A stretch of 64,000 bases of DNA from the NCBI RefSeq assembly GCF_002278925.1, contig NZ_NCJH01000002.1, forward strand, positions 1-64,000, read 5' to 3'. Positions 18,690 to 25,756 of this stretch are shown here, one piece after another. The stretch's first letter is position 1. Each line of letters begins with the position of its first letter. This DNA is from Polaromonas sp. 39-63-25 (GTDB taxonomy: Bacteria; Pseudomonadota; Gammaproteobacteria; Burkholderiales; Burkholderiaceae_C). The notes below the pieces were generated by a model. That model searched no databases, was not told the origin of the DNA, and saw nothing but the letters and a program-made list of their open reading frames with translations. A program made the position numbers and the translations under genes.

Positions 18690-21266
18690 ATGCTCGACAC
18701 CACCTCTCCTAACGAATCCACTCGCCAGCTGGCCGCAGCGCTCATAGAACAACGGTACTCGCGCGGGCTGCGCTCCCTGTTGCTGATGCTGCTGGCCAGC
18801 CTGCCCTTGGTGCTGGGCCTGTCCCTTGCCCAGGAAATCGGCGACGTGCAAATCATGGTGATTGCCGTCGCGCTGACACTGACCGCGCTCGGCTACTGGC
18901 TGCTGCACCGTGGGCACTACCAGTGGACCGGCTACCTGCTGGTTTATTCCCTGATCGGCCTGTCGGCGGCGGGCATGGTGGCCTACGGGTCGGTCCGCAG
19001 TGGGCTGCTGCTGGGTTTTGTCGGCGCGGTGGTCGCCGCGGGAATGATGCAGGGGAAAAAGTCCCTGATCTTCGCGGTCGTGTTGAGTGCCCTGGTCCTG
19101 GGCCTGCTGAGCTGGGCTGATCAGGCCGGCCTGCTGGGCAAGGCCGATTTCACGGTGAACCTGCGCTTCTGGCTGGTCACTGTCCTGCTGCTCACCGGCA
19201 TTGCCGGCAGCGTGTACACCAGCCGCCAGGTGGTGCTCCGGGCGCTGCGCGAGCAGCATGCCGAACTGCGCCGGCGCGAGAAGGCCGAAGACGAGCTGCG
19301 CCTGAGCGAAGACCGGTACACCCGCATCTTCCGCAGCAGCCCGGCGGCCATCATCGTGCAGGCGCTTGAAGACAGGACGGTACTCGACGTCAACCCTGCC
19401 TTCGAGCGGCTGTATGGCTACTCGCGCAGCGAATTTGTGGGTGGAACCGACGCCCCCCTGTGGGACGATCCTGCGGCCCGCCGCCTTTTCCAGCAGAAAA
19501 TGGAGGTGGCCGGGCGGGTGATCAACATGCCGCTCGATGCGCGCACCAAGACTGGCAAGCTGATCCACATCCTGCTGTCGTGCAAGGTGGAGGGCTCGGG
19601 CCCGGCACGCATTGTGGTGTCCACCGTCACCGACGCAACCGCGGAAACGCATGCCCGGCAGGCGGCACGCCAGTCGGCCGAACTGTTCTCCAAGGCTTTT
19701 GATTTCAGCCCCATCAACATGACCATCACGCGGGTTGCCGACGGCACCTTCCTGGCCGCCAACGCCTCGGAAGACCGCATCCACGGCTTTGAGCCGGAAG
19801 AACTGGTGGGGCGCACAGCGGTCGAGATCGGGGCCTGGGCCAGCGAAGCAGAACGCAGGCGGTTTGTCCAGGACCTGCAGGCCGGAGGTCGGGTGCTGAG
19901 CCGCGAACTGCGGATGCGCCACAAAAACGGCAGCATGGTCGACTGCCGGGTCTGGTCGGCGATCATCGATATCGCCGGCGAGCCCTGCATGCTCAACTCG
20001 ACCATCAACATCAGCGAACAAAAGCGCCGCGAAGCCCAGCTGATCGATGTCGCCAAGGCCCTGTCGAGCGGCACCGGCGAAGCCTTCTTCCGTTCCGTGG
20101 TCCAGCATCTGGCCCTGGCCATTGGCGCGGATCTGGTGATCGTGGGTGAAACCATGGCCGACCAGAGCGTCGCCTCCCTGGCCATGGTTCAGGACGGCGA
20201 GTTGCAGCCCAATATCCGGTACCCTCTGGCCGGCACCCCCTGCGACAAGGTCCTCAGCCAGTCCGACCTGTGTGTCTACAACGAGGGCGTGCAACAGCTT
20301 TTCCCGCACGACCGGATTCTGGTGGAGGGCAACTTCCACGCCTACGTTGGTGCGGCGCTGCGCGATGCCGACGGCACGCCCATCGGTGTCGTCAACGCCT
20401 TGTGGCGAAAGCCCCAGGCCCGCTCCGCCGACCGGGATGCGTTGATGCAGATTTTTGCCAGCCGCATCACGGCCGAGCTGGTGCGGCTGCGGCGCGACCG
20501 TGAAATTTCGCGCTTTAACGAAACCCTGGAGCAACGCGTCAACGAGCGCACCGAGCAGCTCATGGCGAGCAATGCCGAACTGGAGTCTTTCGGTTACTCG
20601 GTCTCGCACGACCTGCAGTCCCCGCTGCGCAGCATCGAGGGGTTCAGCGTGCTGCTGGCGCGGCGCCTGAAGGGCCGGCTCAGCGACGAGGAGCAACGCC
20701 TGTTCGACCGGGTTCGGGTCAACGTCGTGCGTATGCATGAGCTGATCAACGACCTGCTGGCGCTGGCCCGTGTCAGCAAGGGAAAACTGGTGCTGGAAGA
20801 TGTCGACCTCAGCGTCATGGCGCAGCAGGTGGTCATGCAGGAAAGGCAACGCGACCCCAAACGCCCGGTGCAGGTCATCATCCAGCCGGGCATCCGCGGC
20901 CGCTGCGACAGCAAGCTCGCACGCATCATCCTGGAAAACCTGATCGGCAACGCCTGGAAATACTCGCGCCAGCAGCCCGACGCGATGATCGAATTCGGCC
21001 AGATGCCGGCGCGCGAGGGCGGGCGCAAGATGCTGTTCGTGCGCGACAACGGCGCCGGCTTCAACATGGCTTATGCCGACAGCCTGTTCAAACCTTTCCA
21101 CCGGCTGCACCATGACACCGAATTCGAAGGCAGCGGCATCGGACTGGCCACCGTGCACCGCATCCTGGAGCGGCACGGCGGCCTGATACGCGGCGAGTCG
21201 TCCGAGGGCAAGGGCGCGTGTTTCTATTTCTCCTTCGATCCCCGGGTCGGCGCCATCGCAACCTGA
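18690..21266 (+). CDS. Membrane PAS-PAS-GAF sensor histidine kinase
   Basis: The 858-residue orphan kinase begins with about six transmembrane helices (residues 28-180). Two PAS domains follow (SEDRYTRIFRSSPAAIIVQ...; KAFDFSPINMTITRVADGTFLAANASEDRIHGF...), then a GAF-like region (about 435-590), a coiled coil (ETLEQRVNERTEQLMASNAELES), the H-box SVSHDLQSPLRSIEGF, and an ATPase domain with ENLIGNAWKYS, VRDNGAGFNMAYADSLFKPFHRLH and EGSGIGLATVHRI. The H-box type resembles phytochrome-linked kinases. No response regulator gene is adjacent and the signal is unknown. Confidence 0.93.
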   Translation: MLDTTSPNESTRQLAAALIEQRYSRGLRSLLLMLLASLPLVLGLSLAQEIGDVQIMVIAVALTLTALGYWLLHRGHYQWTGYLLVYSLIGLSAAGMVAYGSVRSGLLLGFVGAVVAAGMMQGKKSLIFAVVLSALVLGLLSWADQAGLLGKADFTVNLRFWLVTVLLLTGIAGSVYTSRQVVLRALREQHAELRRREKAEDELRLSEDRYTRIFRSSPAAIIVQALEDRTVLDVNPAFERLYGYSRSEFVGGTDAPLWDDPAARRLFQQKMEVAGRVINMPLDARTKTGKLIHILLSCKVEGSGPARIVVSTVTDATAETHARQAARQSAELFSKAFDFSPINMTITRVADGTFLAANASEDRIHGFEPEELVGRTAVEIGAWASEAERRRFVQDLQAGGRVLSRELRMRHKNGSMVDCRVWSAIIDIAGEPCMLNSTINISEQKRREAQLIDVAKALSSGTGEAFFRSVVQHLALAIGADLVIVGETMADQSVASLAMVQDGELQPNIRYPLAGTPCDKVLSQSDLCVYNEGVQQLFPHDRILVEGNFHAYVGAALRDADGTPIGVVNALWRKPQARSADRDALMQIFASRITAELVRLRRDREISRFNETLEQRVNERTEQLMASNAELESFGYSVSHDLQSPLRSIEGFSVLLARRLKGRLSDEEQRLFDRVRVNVVRMHELINDLLALARVSKGKLVLEDVDLSVMAQQVVMQERQRDPKRPVQVIIQPGIRGRCDSKLARIILENLIGNAWKYSRQQPDAMIEFGQMPAREGGRKMLFVRDNGAGFNMAYADSLFKPFHRLHHDTEFEGSGIGLATVHRILERHGGLIRGESSEGKGACFYFSFDPRVGAIAT

Positions 21267-21321
21267 GTGGTAGCGGGCTTTCAGCCCGGCCCCGCAGGGC
21301 GGGGACGGGCTGACGTTCCCA

Positions 21322-21804
21322 TCAGGCGGGCGTTTCGTAGCTGGCCAGCAGCTCTTCCTTGAGTGCCTTGATGTCCTCGACCATGGCCTTGAGGTCCATG
21401 TCGCTCTTGCGGGCTTTGGGGAACATCTCTTCCCGCTCTTCTTCCACGTGGTGGTCGATGTATTCACCCAGCACGATGACCTTGGCGTCGAACAGCTCTT
21501 CGTCGGCATCCATGCCCGAAATCTGCGCAATCAGATCCTTGGCGCTGGCATGCTCGACCTCGGCTTCGTTGAGCAGGTCATCGTCACCGATGGCCTCGCG
21601 CGCCGCGGGGTAAAAAATCTGCTCTTCGATGTCGGCATGCACGGTGAGCTCCTTGCAGATCCTGTCGGCAATCGCCTTGCGCTCGTCGGCGGGCGCCTTG
21701 GCTTCGCTGAGTTTTTTGAACTGGGTGAACAGCTTCTTGACGGCAACGTGGTCGGCATCGAGCAGGTCGACGGCGTCATTCATCTTGGGAGGTGCTTTGC
21801 TCAT
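21322..21804 (-). CDS. Hemerythrin-like HHE cation-binding protein
   Basis: The 160-residue reading (MSKAPPKMNDAVDLLDADHVAVKKLF...) has the HHE pattern: His in DADHVAVKKLF, TVHADIEEQIFYPAA, EHASAKDLI and YIDHHVEEEREEMFP. These residues would hold a di-iron site binding oxygen or NO. ATG 21804 follows aggaa by 8 bases; an earlier start at 21837 is possible. GC-rich hairpins (ccccgcagggcgggg and nearby) at about 21275-21310 may terminate both this gene and the converging kinase. The 257-bp gap upstream holds no clear gene. Confidence 0.9.
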   Translation of the reverse strand: MSKAPPKMNDAVDLLDADHVAVKKLFTQFKKLSEAKAPADERKAIADRICKELTVHADIEEQIFYPAAREAIGDDDLLNEAEVEHASAKDLIAQISGMDADEELFDAKVIVLGEYIDHHVEEEREEMFPKARKSDMDLKAMVEDIKALKEELLASYETPA

Positions 21805-22021
21805 GGTGGGTTTCCTGGTGATGGTTGGGTTGGTCATTCACAGCGCCGGTGGTGCTGCATGCATGGCGGAGGGCCAGACACAAAACGACTCTAGGCAGCG
21901 CTCCCGGGCGCCTGTGTCAGACGCCGTTGATGTTTTTGTAGGACAGCACGAAAGTGACAAGCCGTTGCGGTTGGTCCGGCCGCCGCATCAAATCGTTCTC
22001 CAGCCCATGTCCGACAAGCGC

Positions 22022-22054
22022 CAACAGCTATCAATAAAATAGCAAACTGGAGGT
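22022..22054. repeat. GCTAT-type dispersed repeat
   Basis: The core cagctatcaataaaatagc is one of the short inverted repeats scattered through the window. It lies about 45 bases before the sugar kinase start, so it may sit in that promoter region. Confidence 0.6.
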
Positions 22055-22094
22055 GCTACGATTCGCGCACCCTGCACTCTCCCGGTAAACACCC

Positions 22095-23042
22095 ATGACC
22101 AGCGCGCTGGATGTCGTAACTTTTGGCGAAGCCATGATGCTGCTGGTGGCCGACCGGCCGGGCCCGCTCGAAGACGCCGCCTCTTTTTACAAACACACGG
22201 CAGGCGCTGAAACCAATGTGGCGATCGGCCTGGCACGCCTGGGGCTGAAGGTCGGCTGGGCCAGCCGCCTGGGCACCGACATGATGGGTCGCTACCTGAT
22301 CCGGGCGATGTCGGCCGAAGGCATCGACTGCTCGCAGGTGGTGCTCACGGCGGCGCAGCCCACCGGTTTCATGATCAAGGGCCGTGTGCTGGACGGCAGC
22401 GACCCGCCGGTCGAATACCACCGCCAGGGCTCGGCCGCCAGTCACATGGCCCTCAGCGACATCGATGAAGCCTGGCTTCTATCGGCGCGCCACCTCCATG
22501 CGACCGGCGTGTTTCCCGCCCTTTCGGCGACCACCCTCCCCGCCGCACACCGCAGCATGGAACTGATGCGCAGCGCCGGACGCAGCGTGTCGTTCGATCC
22601 CAATCTGCGACCGACGTTGTGGGCCACGCCCGGGCAGATGCGCCAGGCCATCAACGACCTGGCCACGCGGGCCGACTGGGTGTTGCCTGGCCTCGAAGAG
22701 GGCCGTTTCCTGACCGGCGAAAACACGGCCGAAGGCATTGCCGCCTTTTATCGCCGGCGGGGCGCTGCGCTGGTGGTGGTGAAGCTGGGCGCCGACGGCG
22801 CCTGGTTCGACAGTGCCAGTGCCGGCACCGGCCATGTGCCGGCTTGTCCGGTGGACAAGGTGGTGGACACGGTCGGCGCCGGTGACGGCTTTGCGGTCGG
22901 GGTGATCAGCGCGCTGCTGGAGGGACGCAGCGTGGCGGAGGCCGTCCGGCGCGGCGCCTGGATAGGGGCGCGCGCCGTGCAGGTGGCGGGCGACAGCGAA
23001 GGCCTGCCCACCCGCGCGCAACTGGCGCAAGCCGGGCTCTGA
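22095..23042 (+). CDS. kdgK: PfkB-family sugar kinase, 2-keto-3-deoxygluconate kinase type
   Basis: The 315-residue protein has the ribokinase-fold signatures GAETNVAIGLARLGLKVGWASRLGTDMMGRY and DTVGAGDGFAVGVISALLEG (catalytic Asp in GAGD), and FDPNLRPTLW. The pattern fits KdgK enzymes, which phosphorylate 2-keto-3-deoxygluconate before aldol cleavage. Other sugar-acid or fructose kinases of the same family cannot be excluded because no aldolase or dehydratase lies nearby. Confidence 0.85.
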   Translation: MTSALDVVTFGEAMMLLVADRPGPLEDAASFYKHTAGAETNVAIGLARLGLKVGWASRLGTDMMGRYLIRAMSAEGIDCSQVVLTAAQPTGFMIKGRVLDGSDPPVEYHRQGSAASHMALSDIDEAWLLSARHLHATGVFPALSATTLPAAHRSMELMRSAGRSVSFDPNLRPTLWATPGQMRQAINDLATRADWVLPGLEEGRFLTGENTAEGIAAFYRRRGAALVVVKLGADGAWFDSASAGTGHVPACPVDKVVDTVGAGDGFAVGVISALLEGRSVAEAVRRGAWIGARAVQVAGDSEGLPTRAQLAQAGL

Positions 23043-23061
23043 CAGCCTGCGCGCGTCCGTG

Positions 23062-23181
23062 TTACATGGGTTGCGGTGTGGGCTGCACCTGGCCGGGGTT
23101 GGGCGGGGTGGCGATGGGCTGCACCGGTTCGGGCGGCGGCACGTTGGGGTCGGTCGCCATGCCTGGCATTTGTTCGGACAA
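23062..23181 (-). CDS. 39-residue proline-rich small protein
   Basis: The reading is MSEQMPGMATDPNVPPPEPVQ followed by IATPPNPGQVQPTPQPM, ending in TAA. The start is TTG at 23181, with gggag 7 bases upstream; the gggag overlaps the last codons of the preceding gene (PERE-stop). Tight spacing and the placed ribosome site argue that it is real. It is predicted to be disordered, with no membrane helix or signal. I recognise no family. Confidence 0.5.
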   Translation of the reverse strand: MSEQMPGMATDPNVPPPEPVQPIATPPNPGQVQPTPQPM

Positions 23182-23185
23182 GTTC

Positions 23186-23494
23186 TTACTCCCTTTCCGG
23201 TTTAGCGGCGGGGGAAGGCTCCACCGGCTTGTCGAGCTCGCGAATCATGCCCTCGCCTTCCAGGTCGCGACCGTCGGACGGAATGTCGCGCTCGTTGCCG
23301 ATCTCGGGCTCTTCCGTCGGCAGTGCAGGTTCGGTGTCATTGGCCGCCCTGTCCACCGCCGGATTGCGCTGCGGCGTGCCGCTCGGGTCCACCGGCAGCG
23401 GCGGCGTGGGGTCGTCGTTGCTGTCGTCGCCCGGCGTCACCGCCGGCTCTTCTGGCGCTTCTTCTTCGGGAATGACCTTCGGTTCGGCATGCAT
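23186..23494 (-). CDS. 102-residue acidic, disordered small protein
   Basis: The protein (MHAEPKVIPEEEAPEEPAVT...) is rich in Glu, Asp and Pro, with no hydrophobic stretch, and ends DKPVEPSPAAKPERE. Its ATG follows the stop of the upstream 50-residue gene by one base (TGAgATG), so translation is probably coupled. The bias could suggest a linker or stress-related hydrophilic protein; no known family is recognised. Confidence 0.6.
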   Translation of the reverse strand: MHAEPKVIPEEEAPEEPAVTPGDDSNDDPTPPLPVDPSGTPQRNPAVDRAANDTEPALPTEEPEIGNERDIPSDGRDLEGEGMIRELDKPVEPSPAAKPERE

Positions 23495-23495
23495 C

Positions 23496-23648
23496 TCAGA
23501 ACCCTCCCAGCGTCAGCGGCACGGTCTCGGTCACCACGGCAGCCGCCGCAGCCATGCTGGCGCAGACGCTGGTGAAGTAGGCGATGTAAGCCGCAGCAAT
23601 GCGGCGGACCCGGCGGGGTTTGAAAGGGGTGGGGGTCAGCAGGTTCAT
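23496..23648 (-). CDS. 50-residue single-span membrane small protein
   Basis: The reading is MNLLTPTPFKPRRVRRIAAA followed by YIAYFTSVCASMAAAAAVVTE and TVPLTLGGF. A basic N-terminus (KPRRVRR) is followed by one hydrophobic helix at about residues 17-39, so an inner-membrane anchor with the N-terminus inside is likely. ATG 23648 has gaggac about 7 bases upstream. It is the first gene of a three-gene micro-operon with the acidic and proline-rich proteins downstream. Confidence 0.6.
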   Translation of the reverse strand: MNLLTPTPFKPRRVRRIAAAYIAYFTSVCASMAAAAAVVTETVPLTLGGF

Positions 23649-23760
23649 GGCAGCGTCCTCGAAGAATGCCTCCATGATGGCGGCCCCCGGTCGCCGCGCC
23701 TATAGGCTGCCATGCCCTGTGTCTGTCAGTGTCCGGCTGACATGGCCGGCCTCCAGCTGC

Positions 23761-24567
23761 TCAATGCGAGGAATGCGCCAGCCCGCTGACCCCCATGACC
23801 AGCGCCATTCCCACGCCCAGCCAGGCAATCTGCGCAAGCGTTTCGCGGGCTGTCAGCCGTTTTTGCAGCTGCGGAATCAGGTCGGCCAGCGCCACATACA
23901 CAAAGCTGCTGGAGGCCACCACCAGGAAATAGGGCAGCCAGTCGTGCAGCATGTCGACCAGGGCGTAACCGACCAGGCCGCCCAGGGCCGTCACGGCGCC
24001 GGCCAGCGACACCTTGATCAGGGCCATGCTGCGGTTGCCGGAGGTATGGCGCAGCACCACCAGGTCACCCATGTGGTGTGGCACCTCATGCGCCAGCACG
24101 GCCAGCGCGGTGATCACGCCCAGGCGCATGTCGGCGACGAAGGCGGAGGCAATCAGGATGCCGTCACCAAAGGCATGCACGCTGTCGCCGGTCAGCACGG
24201 CCCAGCTGCCGGACCTGACGGGCTGGCCGTGATCGTGGCCGTGATGGTGATGATGCGGATGGCCCGCATCGTCCCCGCCCTGCGGGTCATGGTGCTCATG
24301 GCCGTGGTGATACAGCTCGGCCTTGTCGAGCAGGAAGAAAAACACCAGCCCGACCAGCAAGGTGGCAAACAGCTCCTGCGCGCCGGCCTGACTCTCGAAC
24401 GCCTCGGGCAGCAGGTGCATGAAGGCAGTCGCCAGCAGCGCACCGGCGGCCAGGCTGAGCATGTGGTTGGTGTAGCGGGCCAGCACCCCAAAACTGAGCA
24501 GCGCCGCCAGCCACACGCTGCCTATGCCGGCGGCCAGGGTGCCGGTCAAAATTGCTATCAATGTCAT
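23761..24567 (-). CDS. ZIP-family metal transporter
   Basis: The 268-residue inner-membrane protein has eight helices and a His-rich cytoplasmic loop (HHGHEHHDPQGGDDAGHPHHHHHGHDHG, residues ~88-115). The metal-pathway helices read SVHAFGDGILIASAF and LAHEVPHHMGDLVVL, the ZIP signatures. Import of zinc or another divalent metal is expected. The first codons (MTLIAIL) fall inside a GCTAT-type repeat at 24546-24606, so the native start may have been altered by repeat insertion. Confidence 0.92.
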   Translation of the reverse strand: MTLIAILTGTLAAGIGSVWLAALLSFGVLARYTNHMLSLAAGALLATAFMHLLPEAFESQAGAQELFATLLVGLVFFFLLDKAELYHHGHEHHDPQGGDDAGHPHHHHHGHDHGQPVRSGSWAVLTGDSVHAFGDGILIASAFVADMRLGVITALAVLAHEVPHHMGDLVVLRHTSGNRSMALIKVSLAGAVTALGGLVGYALVDMLHDWLPYFLVVASSSFVYVALADLIPQLQKRLTARETLAQIAWLGVGMALVMGVSGLAHSSH

Positions 24568-24606
24568 AGCTGCTCACGCCCGATCTATATGGGCTGAAGC
24601 CCGAAA
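24546..24606. repeat. GCTAT-type dispersed repeat overlapping the ZIP gene start
   Basis: The core attgctatcaatgtcatagc is followed by a tail containing tatatgggctgaagccc. It covers the ZIP start codon and about six codons, plus the upstream region where the ribosome site would be. Confidence 0.7.
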
Positions 24607-24632
24607 AGGTTGTAAAAACTCGCCTGAAACGC

Positions 24633-24665
24633 AAAAAAGCCGCCGCACATTGCTGTGGGGCGGCT
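24633..24665 (-). terminator. Intrinsic terminator of the dienelactone hydrolase gene
   Basis: The stem agccgcc/ggcggct encloses a loop, with six A at 24633-24638 (T-run on the minus strand). It lies about 22 bases beyond the stop codon at 24687. Confidence 0.75.
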
Positions 24666-24686
24666 CCATGCCGGGCGGGCTTGAAT

Positions 24687-25586
24687 TTAAGCGACGCCGT
24701 TGGCCTTGAACCACGCCAGAGCGCGTTTCCAGCCGTCTTCTGCCGGCTCCTTGCGGAAGCTCGGGCGGTAGTCGGCGTGGAAAGCGTGCGGGGCATCAGG
24801 GTACACCACAAACTGCGAGGCCTTCGCCGCGGGACTGCCGCCGGCAAGGGCCGCTTTCATCTTATCAACCGTGTCAAGGGGGATGCCGCCGTCCTGCCCG
24901 CCATACAGGCCGAGCACCGGGCCGTTGAGGATGGGAGCGATGTCGACCGGGTGTTTGGGCGTGAGCGGCGTGCTGGCACCGACCAGGCGGCCGTACCAGG
25001 CCACGCCGGCCTTGACGCCGGGGTTGTGCGCGCTGTACAGCCAGGTGATGCGGCCACCCCAACAAAAGCCGGTGATGCCCACCTTGGCGGTATCGCCGCC
25101 GTTGGCACCCGCCCACTTCACCGCGCCGTCCAGGTCGCCCATGACCTGGGCGTCAGGCACCTTGGAGACGACCTCGGCCATCAGCTTGGCCATTTCGCCA
25201 TACTGCGTGGGGTCGCCCTGACGGGCATACAGCTCGGGCGCAATCGCCAGGTAACCGGCCTTGGCAAAGCGGCGGACGGTGTCGGCAATGTATTCATGCA
25301 CACCGAAGATTTCCTGGATCACCAGGATCACGGGCAGGCCGGTTTTACCGGCGGGCGCGGCGTAATAGGCCGGCACCTTGAACCCGTTGACTTCAAACGA
25401 GGTTTCGCCGGCCTTCAGGCCCTCGGCCGACGTCTTGATCGCGGTCTGCGCCATGATGGGCAGGGCTGTGGCGGCATAACCGACACCGAGCGCGGCCTTC
25501 AGCGCCGCGCGGCGGGTCGCACCGGCTTCGGTGCTGTGGCCGGGGAGCAGGGAATCAAACTCGGATTTCTGGTCGCTGTTGAGCAT
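24687..25586 (-). CDS. Dienelactone hydrolase family protein, exported (Tat-type signal)
   Basis: The 299-residue protein has an N-terminal twin-arginine segment (TRRAALKAALGVGYAATALPIMAQ) and an alpha/beta hydrolase fold. The nucleophile is Cys in GITGFCWGGR, the acid is Asp in LYGGQDGGIP, and the base is His in PDAPHAFHADY. This Cys-Asp-His triad is typical of carboxymethylenebutenolidase. A periplasmic place suggests a wider esterase role, so the substrate is open. A palindromic operator-like site lies 115 bases upstream. Confidence 0.92.
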   Translation of the reverse strand: MLNSDQKSEFDSLLPGHSTEAGATRRAALKAALGVGYAATALPIMAQTAIKTSAEGLKAGETSFEVNGFKVPAYYAAPAGKTGLPVILVIQEIFGVHEYIADTVRRFAKAGYLAIAPELYARQGDPTQYGEMAKLMAEVVSKVPDAQVMGDLDGAVKWAGANGGDTAKVGITGFCWGGRITWLYSAHNPGVKAGVAWYGRLVGASTPLTPKHPVDIAPILNGPVLGLYGGQDGGIPLDTVDKMKAALAGGSPAAKASQFVVYPDAPHAFHADYRPSFRKEPAEDGWKRALAWFKANGVA

Positions 25587-25700
25587 GGCGGTTTCCTCAA
25601 TATCTGGGTTGAAGGGACGTGAAAGGGACGTTGAAAGAGGCTGGGCTGATTAAGCAGTCGGAGTCTAGGCGGTCATGGAAGTTCTTGCCGGTGCGGGGAA

Positions 25701-25721
25701 TTACCAGGGGGTATTCCCCCC
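25701..25721. promoter_or_regulatory. Palindromic operator-like site upstream of the hydrolase gene
   Basis: The core gggggtattccccc is a near-perfect palindrome in ttaccagggggtattccccc, about 115 bases upstream of the start at 25586. It is similar to the motifs before the two TakP-like genes (9972 and 11258). Confidence 0.5.
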
Positions 25722-25756
25722 GTCCCACCGCGGTCATGCCGCCCCTGCCTGCGGAT

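Noticed and set aside
18672-21530. 952-codon open frame on the minus strand opposite the histidine kinase gene
   Set aside because: It mirrors the high-GC codon pattern of the kinase gene and has no recognisable protein features; the plus-strand reading has all kinase motifs.
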